From positions 101,853-165,852 of the forward strand of contig JAKVAZ010000015.1 of assembly GCA_022447225.1 (NCBI GenBank): a DNA stretch of 64,000 nt. The letters are read 5' to 3'. The translations under genes and the position numbers were made by a program. Below are positions 44,302 to 52,222 of this stretch, piece after piece (the stretch's first letter is position 1; each line of letters begins with the position of its first letter). Source of the DNA: Fuerstiella sp. GTDB taxonomy: Bacteria > Planctomycetota > Planctomycetia > Planctomycetales > Planctomycetaceae. The notes beneath the pieces were generated by a model. That model worked only from the letters and a program-made list of their open reading frames with translations. It did no database searches and had not been told where the DNA came from.

Positions 44302-44841
44302 CTAATAGCTGAAACCGTTTTTGCGGACGTGAACAAACGGGTCAAACGCTGCAGGATCTTCATGAGCTTTCCCGGACGTAACCGTGATCAGGTAGATCAC
44401 GTGATCCCCTGCTTCCATTTGTGAGACAACCTGTCCTTCCAGTGTTGCCATGGCGTCAGGAAGCTGAGGCAGTCCGCAGTCCGAATCTTCAGACTGGATT
44501 CCGTCAAAGGCATCGACATCAGGTTCAAAACCTTTGCCGAAATGTCGAAACAGCGCCGGGTCTTTTTTCCGGACCTGATTCAGCGTAATTGGTGCCCCGG
44601 CGGTCAGCCATTCATTCAGAAATCGGGTTTTATTTACCGCAACGGTGACCTGAGGAGGCTCAAATGATGCCTGTTGAACCCAGCTGGCCAGCATTCCGGT
44701 CTGTCTTCCGGCCTCGTTTCCGGCGACCAGAATAAAAACACCACTGGGTATTCGTCCCAGGATCGGGGTCAGTTTCTCTTTGAGGGCTTCCGGGGCCGAA
44801 GCATCCATCTGCAGGTCTCGATTAACAGGAGTGCAAAACAT
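44302..44841 (-). CDS. Flavin reductase-like FMN-binding protein
   Basis: 179 residues of the flavin reductase-like domain, usually binding FMN and reducing it with NAD(P)H for a partner enzyme. ILGRIPSGVFILVAGNEAGR is the family start, followed by TGMLASWVQQASFEPPQVTV, the flavin loop, and FLNEWLTAGAPITLNQV. The central part is acidic (VDAFDGIQSEDSDCGLP). No partner oxygenase is close. GGAGA precedes the ATG. It may be transcribed with the AceE-like gene upstream, 228 bases apart, whose spacer has no gene of its own. Confidence 0.86.
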   Translation of the reverse strand: MFCTPVNRDLQMDASAPEALKEKLTPILGRIPSGVFILVAGNEAGRQTGMLASWVQQASFEPPQVTVAVNKTRFLNEWLTAGAPITLNQVRKKDPALFRHFGKGFEPDVDAFDGIQSEDSDCGLPQLPDAMATLEGQVVSQMEAGDHVIYLITVTSGKAHEDPAAFDPFVHVRKNGFSY

Positions 44842-45068
44842 ATTTCTGGTCTCCCCGTATTGTTACCGGAAGTCGGGTCCGTGACGACCGTCCGGCTGCC
44901 GATTTTCGGTTCGGATGACCATTCGAGGAGCCCGTCCGGAATTACTCAGGCTGAACGGCTGCGTATCCTGAAGGACTGTCCGATTCAGCGCACGGCTGAT
45001 TCAACAAAACGACTGCTCCATTCTTTGTTCATGTGTTTTGCAGTCCCAACATCTTCAGAAAACTCACA

Positions 45069-47450
45069 TCAGCCACAAAGCCGCCGGCAGCAGCGCAAAA
45101 TAGAATCGGCATCCAGACCGTAATGCCGATAAAGATCGGGTAGGTTTCCCGACTGTCCAAAGTGCTCGACACCCAGGGATTCCACTCGATGACCGCGAAC
45201 GCCGCCAATCCAGGACAGCGTGGCAGGATGACCATCGATCACAGTGACCAGGCAGGCATTTTCGGCAAGCGGTTCAAGCAGAGCTTCAATCCAGCAGCTC
45301 TCTGTATCGGTTGAATCGGATCGGTGTGAGGCCTGCCATCCGGCATTCAGACGATCCGCCGAGGTAACTGCCAGCAGACCCGCACCGGGAGTATCAGAAA
45401 GACAACGTTCATAAGCGGACAAGGCCTCCGGTGCGACTGCTCCGGTGTAAACAATTGCCAGCCGGGCACCGGGTTCCGGCGGACGCAGCCAGTAGCCGCC
45501 ATCCACAACCGCCCGCTGCTGTTCATCCGACAGCGTGCGTTCAGGTTGTTGCACCGGCCGTGTCGACAGACGCAGACAGACAGATCCCCCTCGAGCATCA
45601 CGCAGCCAGGTGGAACTCTGCGTACCGGTACCGTCGCGCTGAATGTAGTCAAAGGCCCAGCGGACAATCACCGACAGTTCATCAACAAACGCCGGTTCGA
45701 ATGCAGCCAGGCCGTCCTGTGCCATGCCGGTCAGTGGCGTCCCCAGCGACTGATGAAGTCCTCCTTCGGCCGCCAGTGAGATCCCGGAGGGAGTCGCCAC
45801 CAGAATGAACCGGGCGTCCTGGTAACAGGCATAGTTCAGTGCATCGAGGCCGCGATTGATAAACGGATCGTAAATTGTCCCTATCGGAATCAGTCGCTCT
45901 CCGAACAGTTCGTGGGACAGTCCCAGTGCGGACAGCATTAAAAACAGATTGTTTTCTGCGATCCCCAGTTCAAGATGCTGGCCGCCCGGCGACAAATTCC
46001 ACTTGAGCATCGACGGCGTATCAGTCTGCGGGCTGTGCTCATCGAGCGTATTGGGGGAAAACACATTCCGACGACTGATCCATCCACCAAGATTGGTCGA
46101 CACGGAGACGTCCGGACTTGTCGTCACAATCCGATCGACCAGCGGTCCCCCCGTGCGAGCCAGCGAATTCAAGATCCGGCCAAATCCCTTTTGCGTTGAA
46201 GTGACCGCATCAAACCGAGCCGAAACATTTTCCGGAACCGGCAGCCGCGGTGCCGCATGACGTCTCGATCCGGACTGGTTGAACGGCACACGCCGCAGAA
46301 ACGCATCCAGTTCGGTTTCTGACAGCTGCAGCCCAGCCGAACGTTCCCATTCCTCACCGGCAGCAATCCCGGTTTCTTTCCGATATTCTTCCATCTGCGG
46401 GGCGCTCATCAGCCCGGCGTGATTGTCCTTGTGACCGGCCATCGGCAGGTTGTATCCCTTGATGGTATACGCAATCACGCATTTGGGCACATCGTTATCG
46501 AGGCGATGGAACGTGTCACAGAGCAATTCCATATCGTGACCCGCCAGACTGGTCATCAGCTGATGCAGTTTCGGCCCCTCGTATTCGTCAAGAAGCGAAA
46601 CCACCTGCGGCGCAGTCCCCAGATCGGACAAAATCTGATCCCGCCACTCACCACTGTAGACCAGTTTGGAGTACAGAGAGTTTGGACAGTGATCCAGCCA
46701 TCGTTCAAGTTCTGCACCGCCAGGTTTCCGAAACGCAGCCTGCAGCGGAATTCCATACTTCAGAACCAGGACGTCCCAGTCCATCATGCGGAAGAGGCTT
46801 TCGATCTGACCAAACAAACGGTCCGTGACCACGGCATCCAGACTCTGCCGATTGTAGTCAACAATCCACCAGGTATTTTTCAATCCATGTTTCCAGCCTT
46901 CGTACAATGCCTCAAACACATTACCTTCATCCAGTTCGGCATCTCCCACCAGTGCAATCATACGTCCCTGTTGAGATTCCTGAATCCAGCCTTTGCTTCG
47001 CACGTATTCCTGGACCAGACTGGAAAATGCAGTGTGGGCTACGCCAAGTCCCATTGACCCCGTGGAAAAATCAACATCGTCGTCGTCCTTGGTACGTGAC
47101 GGATAGGACTGTGCCCCCTGAAATCCCCGAAATTTTTCCAGTCTGTCGCGTGTCTGATTTCCCAACAGATACTGAATCGCATGAAAGACCGGACTGGCAT
47201 GCGGCTTGACGGCAACACGATCCTCAGGATTCAGGACGTCCAGATACAACGCGGTGAGAATCGTGGCAACCGATGAAGACGAAGCCTGATGGCCACCGAC
47301 TTTCAATCCGTCCATATTTTCCCGCAGGTGATTCGCGTTGTGGATCATCCACGAAGACAGCCACAGCACCTTACGTTCAATTTGCCGCAGAACACGGATT
47401 TTCTCCTGCTGAGATTCGCCAGCTGCTGCCATCATGCTCGATTTATTCAT
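45069..47450 (-). CDS. Thiamine-diphosphate enzyme of the AceE/transketolase type
   Basis: 793 residues with the layout of homodimeric pyruvate dehydrogenase E1 or transketolase. The N-terminal ThDP-binding region contains GGHQASSSSVATILTALY, TGSMGLGVAHTAFSSL and ALVGDAELDEGNVFEALYEG with WWIVDYNRQS (the GDxE...N motif). The middle domain has HLELGIAENNLFLMLSALGL. The last domain has HRVESLGVEHFGQSGNLPDL. AceE is about 890 residues, so this is shorter, and no E2 or E3 gene lies near. The acid oxidised, or whether it acts as a transketolase, is unclear. Both starts at 47450 and the Met at position 6 are possible. Confidence 0.8.
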   Translation of the reverse strand: MNKSSMMAAAGESQQEKIRVLRQIERKVLWLSSWMIHNANHLRENMDGLKVGGHQASSSSVATILTALYLDVLNPEDRVAVKPHASPVFHAIQYLLGNQTRDRLEKFRGFQGAQSYPSRTKDDDDVDFSTGSMGLGVAHTAFSSLVQEYVRSKGWIQESQQGRMIALVGDAELDEGNVFEALYEGWKHGLKNTWWIVDYNRQSLDAVVTDRLFGQIESLFRMMDWDVLVLKYGIPLQAAFRKPGGAELERWLDHCPNSLYSKLVYSGEWRDQILSDLGTAPQVVSLLDEYEGPKLHQLMTSLAGHDMELLCDTFHRLDNDVPKCVIAYTIKGYNLPMAGHKDNHAGLMSAPQMEEYRKETGIAAGEEWERSAGLQLSETELDAFLRRVPFNQSGSRRHAAPRLPVPENVSARFDAVTSTQKGFGRILNSLARTGGPLVDRIVTTSPDVSVSTNLGGWISRRNVFSPNTLDEHSPQTDTPSMLKWNLSPGGQHLELGIAENNLFLMLSALGLSHELFGERLIPIGTIYDPFINRGLDALNYACYQDARFILVATPSGISLAAEGGLHQSLGTPLTGMAQDGLAAFEPAFVDELSVIVRWAFDYIQRDGTGTQSSTWLRDARGGSVCLRLSTRPVQQPERTLSDEQQRAVVDGGYWLRPPEPGARLAIVYTGAVAPEALSAYERCLSDTPGAGLLAVTSADRLNAGWQASHRSDSTDTESCWIEALLEPLAENACLVTVIDGHPATLSWIGGVRGHRVESLGVEHFGQSGNLPDLYRHYGLDADSILRCCRRLCG

Positions 47451-47916
47451 TGGGCAACTCCGTGCACATCAACTGTTAATAACGTTGAAATTCTATCATT
47501 GAGGATCACACTGCAGCTATTGATCGAGACGGTACAAACCGCAAATGTCGGCAGAATATAACAAAGGGTTACGGCGGGATTCTGATTCACCGGCCGCGCT
47601 GCAGCGGATCAATCGAAATGTCTCCGGTTCACATGTTTGGTCACCTGAAGCCATCACACGTAAAACCATCTGGACGGATCATGGCCTGTGCACCCGACAG
47701 TTCCTTCCGGCCCCCGGCAGCCAACTTCCTTTCGGCTCCCGACAGTGGACACAGGAACACAACACCCCCTGTTCAACTGACAACATTGTACTTGCTGCCG
47801 ACTGTAACCCTCAAACCTGCCGGTTTCGAAAGCGGTTAGCCAGATAGTTACCGCTGCATCCTCCGCCGTAAACCACCCGCAGGGATTGAGCCGCGTTTCC
47901 GATCCGGCATCCACAA
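47451..47916. other. Intergenic region downstream of trpF
   Basis: No gene is supported. A minus-strand 88-codon frame starts with ATG overlapping the trpF stop (ATGA), but its composition is not protein-like. No strong hairpin with T-run. Confidence 0.5.
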
Positions 47917-48609
47917 TCATGTACCGGTGTCCGACAGATCCGAAAGGCTGTCAGATGATCCAGGCAACGCCTGCCGACAGACCGACACAAACTTTCGGAC
48001 AAGGTCCGCTGATTTGACTCCGGGCGAAATTTCCACACCACTGGCTGTATCGACTCCCCACGGCCGGGTGGCGGACACTGCCTGCACGACATTATCAGGT
48101 GTCAATCCTCCTGCGAGAATCAGTCGCGAAATCCATTGCCGATGACTCTCAAGTAAATCTGCATTCACAGTCCGACCTGTGCCACCGTAACGGGCAGCAC
48201 TCCAGGCGTCGACCAGAGCAGCGTTCAGAGGAATCGGCAATCCGTTGAACGTCTGCAGCTGTGATTTCAGAGACTCAGTCCCGGCCCCGATTCGGAATGC
48301 CCGTATGACCGGAACCTGCGGACAAAGTTGTTGAAACTCCTGAATTTCAGTGATCGTCTCGTCACCGTGAAACTGAACAGCTGTCAATCTCACGTCTTCA
48401 ACGATTTTTGCCACATCTCGGGCCGAATCATTGACAAACACTCCCACAAACTCGACACCGTTCACTCTGTTTACAATCGCCCTGGCAGCGTCGGGTGACA
48501 CGTATCGTGGTGAGGCCTGATAGAAATTGAAACCGATCGCATTTGCACCGGCCGCAGCAGCCGTATCCGCATCGTCAAAATTCCTGATTCCACAGATTTT
48601 GATCCACAT
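47917..48609 (-). CDS. trpF: Phosphoribosylanthranilate isomerase
   Basis: TIM-barrel isomerase of tryptophan synthesis that converts PRA to CdRP. WIKICGIRNFDDADTAAAAG carries the catalytic Cys, GFNFYQASPRYVSPDAAR the phosphate-site strand, VGVFVNDSARDVAKIV and LTAVQFHGDET the core, LVDAWSAARYGGTGRTVNAD the general-acid Asp, and LAGGLTPDNVVQAV with GVDTASGVEISPGVKS the phosphate-binding end. I begin at the ATG at 48609, next to MWIKICG; the frame to 48624 adds MMALI. No other trp gene is near. The length is usual. Confidence 0.95.
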   Translation of the reverse strand: MWIKICGIRNFDDADTAAAAGANAIGFNFYQASPRYVSPDAARAIVNRVNGVEFVGVFVNDSARDVAKIVEDVRLTAVQFHGDETITEIQEFQQLCPQVPVIRAFRIGAGTESLKSQLQTFNGLPIPLNAALVDAWSAARYGGTGRTVNADLLESHRQWISRLILAGGLTPDNVVQAVSATRPWGVDTASGVEISPGVKSADLVRKFVSVCRQALPGSSDSLSDLSDTGT

Positions 48610-48863
48610 AATTAAGGCCATCACCGGGCACGATGATTCAATGAGCGTTGCACCATTTTGTGCAAATAACGCAATTCCTGGTGCGAAATTAACACGATTT
48701 CAGAACACATACGGACGAAATCACGTAGAGACGATTCGACATTGTTGCCATGAATCTGCAAAATTCGATCTAAAGCTCAAAAGAATATCGCCAGCTTTGA
48801 AGGTATTTAAAGAGTTTCCGAGCACTGTTTGCCGGAGTTGTGACCCGATTTGGAAGAATTCCC

Positions 48864-50210
48864 ATGAATGTGGTGGTCCTGGGGGCAGGAACGGTTGGCC
48901 AGTCGCTGGCAGAATTGTTGTGCGGCCGGGGACTCAACGTGTGCGTCGTTGACGAACAGGTGGATGTTCTGCGTCGAGTGGAAGAACGTTTCGATGTGCA
49001 GACCGTCTGCGGATCAGCTTTTGACGCGGCCACACTTTTTCAGGCCGGCGTACTGACTGCCGACCTGTGTCTGGCTGTGACAAGCCGGGATGAAGTCAAT
49101 TTGCTGAGTGCCAGTGTGGCCCGGAACATGGGAGCGTCCCGCAGTGTCGCCCGAGTGTTCAACCCGATTCTCAGAGACAACAGTACGTTTGATTATCAGA
49201 GACATTTTTCGGTCGATCGACTGATCAGCCTTGAACATCTGACCGCACTTGAACTCGCCAGACACATTCGAAGTACGTCTGTGGTGACCGTCGAGAATTT
49301 CATGCGAGGGGGCGTGGAAGTTGTGGGAATCATCGTGGGCCCTGGCGCTGAAGCTATCGGGATTCCTCTGATCGACCTGAAACTGCCACGCGGCGTACGC
49401 GTTGGCGTGATCAGCAGAAAGCAGACATCTTTCATTGCCGGAGCGACTGATGCCGTTGAAGTGGATGACCATGTGACCCTGATCGGCAGCCATGACGAAC
49501 TGCAAAACGTCACAGCCATGTTCGAAGGACGTACATCAACTCGTCCCCGTGTAGTGATCGCCGGCGGAGGAGAAACAGGACTCAATCTTGCCCGGATTCT
49601 GGAACCCACCCGATGTCAGACAACCGTACTGGAATCCGACCAAACGCGATGCGAACTCATTGCAGAAAGATTACCAAAATGCACTGTACTGCTTGCCGAT
49701 GTAAGAAATCGTGCGGACCTGGAGGAAGCCCGGGTGGGCAGCGCTGATGTTTTTGTGGCCTGCACCGGCCATGACGAAGAAAATATTGTATGCGGCGCTG
49801 AGGCCAAGGAACTCGGCTGCCCGCGTTTGCTCACGATTGTACGCAGCCCCGACTACGCCAATGTGCTGGAGCGACTGGGTGTGGACGTAGCCGTCAGTCC
49901 ACGGCAGGCCATGGCACGACAAATCGTCGGGTTGATCGCCAGTGGACCGGTCACAGAACGCTCACCGGTAGCCGGAGATACGGCCGATATCTGGGAGATT
50001 GAAATCCGCCCTCATGTCGCAGCAACCCGGGCACCACTGCGGGAACTGCCTCTGACCGGATGTCTGGTCGCCGCGATCGAACGTGAAGAGCACGTGAAGG
50101 TTCCCGGAGCCAGTGATCAGCTCCAGACCGGTGACAATGTCGTACTGTTGGTCCATCGCGCCGTGGAAACAAAGATAATGTCGTTATTTGGCGTGGAGGG
50201 ATCCATGTGA
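48864..50210 (+). CDS. trkA: Potassium uptake regulatory protein TrkA
   Basis: Peripheral NAD-binding subunit that gates TrkH/TrkG potassium transport. There are two repeats. The first RCK_N begins MNVVVLGAGTVGQSLAELLC with GSAFDAATLFQAGV; RCK_C follows with FMRGGVEVVGIIVGPGAEA. The second RCK_N has VVIAGGGETGLNLARIL and an acidic strand TVLESDQTRCELIAERLP; the second RCK_C ends QLQTGDNVVLLVHR. At 448 residues it is normal. I choose the ATG at 48864, in front of the Rossmann strand. GGAAG is upstream. No trkH lies in the window. A hairpin directly after the stop probably ends the transcript. Confidence 0.94.
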   Translation: MNVVVLGAGTVGQSLAELLCGRGLNVCVVDEQVDVLRRVEERFDVQTVCGSAFDAATLFQAGVLTADLCLAVTSRDEVNLLSASVARNMGASRSVARVFNPILRDNSTFDYQRHFSVDRLISLEHLTALELARHIRSTSVVTVENFMRGGVEVVGIIVGPGAEAIGIPLIDLKLPRGVRVGVISRKQTSFIAGATDAVEVDDHVTLIGSHDELQNVTAMFEGRTSTRPRVVIAGGGETGLNLARILEPTRCQTTVLESDQTRCELIAERLPKCTVLLADVRNRADLEEARVGSADVFVACTGHDEENIVCGAEAKELGCPRLLTIVRSPDYANVLERLGVDVAVSPRQAMARQIVGLIASGPVTERSPVAGDTADIWEIEIRPHVAATRAPLRELPLTGCLVAAIEREEHVKVPGASDQLQTGDNVVLLVHRAVETKIMSLFGVEGSM

Positions 50211-50237
50211 CAGAGGAAGGGCGTCCCCCTCCTCTGT
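50210..50237 (+). terminator. Probable terminator after trkA
   Basis: ACAGAGGA (50210-50217) pairs with TCCTCTGT (50230-50237), with an inner GGG/CCC part, overlapping the trkA stop. Only three T follow, so it is moderate. Confidence 0.5.
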
Positions 50238-50333
50238 TTGACTAGTCCGCCGGAATGCGGTGTGCAGGTCGGCACACCGTCTGTCGTGATTGCTGGCTGT
50301 CCAGATCAAATGGCCGGCATCACTTCAAACCGA

Positions 50334-50528
50334 TCAGACTTTTGTTGAGACTTCAACATCCGTTCGCTCACGTTGAATCGCCTCGTACACTTCTTCACGA
50401 TGGACAGTCACATCGCGGGGTGCATCAATTCCGACACACACCTTGTCACCTCGAACCCCCACAATGGTAATGCGAATTGATTCGCCGATCACGATTGTCT
50501 GGTCGCGCTGTCTGGATAGCACGAGCAT
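50334..50528 (-). CDS. csrA: CsrA/RsmA-family RNA-binding regulator, copy 3
   Basis: The copy closest to E. coli CsrA: it starts MLVLSRQRDQTIVIGESIRI and ends its core VCVGIDAPRDVTVHREEVYE, with the full VHREE RNA-binding motif intact, then a short polar tail. It has 64 residues. The frame reaches 50570, but the ATG at 50528 heads the conserved MLVLSR and has GGAGG 8 bases upstream, so 50528 is the start. The upstream DNA (50576-50595) is AT-rich with a TATTAT-like hexamer on the minus strand and could be its promoter. It is convergent with trkA. Confidence 0.95.
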   Translation of the reverse strand: MLVLSRQRDQTIVIGESIRITIVGVRGDKVCVGIDAPRDVTVHREEVYEAIQRERTDVEVSTKV

Positions 50529-50570
50529 TGTCATTTCCTCCCTGAATGTGATTCTGCGGTCATCCACCAC

Positions 50571-51047
50571 AGATGTATAATATAGTTATATGATTGCGAT
50601 ACGGTTTTTTAAAAACCTGTCCGGTGAAGCCTCCGCCAAAGCCTTCTGCCGGTTTGCTCATGATGGTATCCATCGGCCGGATCAAATATGTGCGTCAGGG
50701 CAACGGGGCAATTTAACCCCGCCAGGATAATCCAGGGGATACCGTGAGCGTTGTAGGGACTGTGTGGTCTCTCATCGTAATTCCGAACGGCACCAAAGGC
50801 TAACAGCCGTTCAACCGTGGAAACCGACAAAGTAACCGCAGGTATGAGGCTCTTCGCTGTCGGAGTGGCTGGGCAGTTCCTGGACCTGACGTCACCGTAT
50901 CACAATGTTTTTTATTGTGAATCGGTGGAATCAGGCGATAAACTCACAGATCTAAAGTTCAAATTAATGTTTGGCATGTCATGGGGACAGTTCGTCCCCG
51001 ATTGAATCTCGTGCTCGGACCATTCATCTCCGCAGGAGTTAGCACCT
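50571..51047. other. Intergenic region upstream of the Gly-rich secreted protein
   Basis: No gene is supported. It contains an exact inverted repeat TCACAAT-N7-ATTGTGA (50900-50920) and a second hairpin GGGGAC-AGTTC-GTCCCC (50983-50999), neither followed by a T-run. They could be operator or leader structures for the gene at 51048. Confidence 0.45.
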
Positions 51048-51938
51048 ATGTTGTGCAGTCATCGACACATTTCCGGGGCCATCTGCCTCAGTGGACTGCT
51101 GCTGTTCGGGACGGCATTCGTCAATGCCGGTAAGGTTCAGCGTAACCGCCCGATTACCCACCCGGGATTTGACCCAACGGCAGACCGAATTGACTTGTTT
51201 GACGCCATGGCCGAAGGCCATGTTGAGACAACAGTCATTGCCAGAAATGCCCGGGGAGGTTCAGTATTGATCAAAAACACCAGCAATGAACCTCTGACCG
51301 TTGAGTTGCCAGAGGCGTTTGTCGCTGTTCAGATCAATAAACAGTTTGGTGGTGGTGGTCTTGGCGGAGGAATGGGTGGTGCCGGAGGAATGGGAGGTGG
51401 CCAACAGAGTACCGGCGGAGGATTTGGTAACGACGGCGGCGGTGCCGGCGGTGGAGGTGGAGGTGGAGGATTTGGGGGTGCCGGGGGCGGAGGCGGCCAG
51501 GGATTTTTCTCAATTCCACCTGAAAAAACCGTTCGTTTGCCCTACGGGTCTGTTTGCCTGAACCACGGTAAACCGGAGCCAAATTCGCGAACGCGGATGC
51601 AGATGGTTCGAGTCGAAAGTTACACCACAGACCCAGTGTTGACTGAACTGATCACCATGGTGGGCACGGGTCGCCTAAATCATGAATCTGCTCAGGCCGC
51701 AGTATGGACACGGACCGACAACATGAGCTGGAATGACCTTGCCGGAAAAATCGTGGTTTCCGCAGGTCGCAAGCGAGCTTATTTCCGTCCCCAGCAACTG
51801 CAACGAGCTCAACTGCTGGTCGCCACCGCAACAGGGCGCGTCCGGGAAAAAACAGCCAATGCAACTGAATCAAACAGCACAGTAGAAGTGATCACGACTG
51901 TTCCGTCGCGGGGACGATCCGGCAGTTTTGGTCAATAG
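51048..51938 (+). CDS. Secreted hypothetical protein with Gly-rich middle
   Basis: 296 residues with a signal peptide (AICLSGLLLFGTAFVNAG). A short beta-type region (SVLIKNTSNEPLTVELPEAF) precedes about 55 residues that are mostly Gly (GGGMGGAGGMGGGQQSTGGG). The C-terminal part has LPYGSVCLNHGKPEPNSRTR and a helical SHTDPVLT-like stretch. The family is unknown to me; I recall related planctomycete proteins with such an insert. The Gly part may be a flexible linker on the cell surface. AGGAG lies 8 bases before the ATG, and a terminator follows the gene. Confidence 0.72.
   Translation: MLCSHRHISGAICLSGLLLFGTAFVNAGKVQRNRPITHPGFDPTADRIDLFDAMAEGHVETTVIARNARGGSVLIKNTSNEPLTVELPEAFVAVQINKQFGGGGLGGGMGGAGGMGGGQQSTGGGFGNDGGGAGGGGGGGGFGGAGGGGGQGFFSIPPEKTVRLPYGSVCLNHGKPEPNSRTRMQMVRVESYTTDPVLTELITMVGTGRLNHESAQAAVWTRTDNMSWNDLAGKIVVSAGRKRAYFRPQQLQRAQLLVATATGRVREKTANATESNSTVEVITTVPSRGRSGSFGQ
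51343..51509 (+). repeat. Low-complexity Gly codon tract
   Basis: Repeated GGTGGT/GGAGGA/GGCGGC codons encode the Gly-rich middle of the secreted protein. Direct imperfect repeats can cause length variation. Confidence 0.7.
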
Positions 51939-51994
51939 TAATGACAAAGACGACGTCCAGTGTCTGAGAAACAGGCGACAACCTCACAAAACAC

Positions 51995-52023
51995 AGGGAC
52001 GAAGCAGACTATGCTTCGTCCCT
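51995..52023 (+). terminator. Terminator after the Gly-rich protein gene
   Basis: AGGGACGAAGCA (51995-52006) pairs exactly with TGCTTCGTCCCT (52012-52023), a 12-bp stem with a 5-base loop, followed by TCTGTTT. It lies about 57 bases past the stop. Confidence 0.8.
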
Positions 52024-52222
52024 TCTGTTTGGTGCGCAGTCCGCTGAACTCAGTCCATCGGACTGCAAATGCCCGTTGCCTGTTTGTCCTGCTGAACTGA
52101 CGCGCCGGAACGGGATCGATGATCCGGTCATGGGACACAACCGATCGGGTCACAGGTTACCCACAGTTTTACGTCCTTTGAATTAACCTCGACCGACGAA
52201 CTCAAACGGCTTGGCAACATTC

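Noticed and set aside
47654-47920. 88-codon frame whose ATG overlaps the trpF stop
   Set aside because: The overlap suggests coupling, but the sequence is Cys/Gly/Arg-rich and unlike protein.
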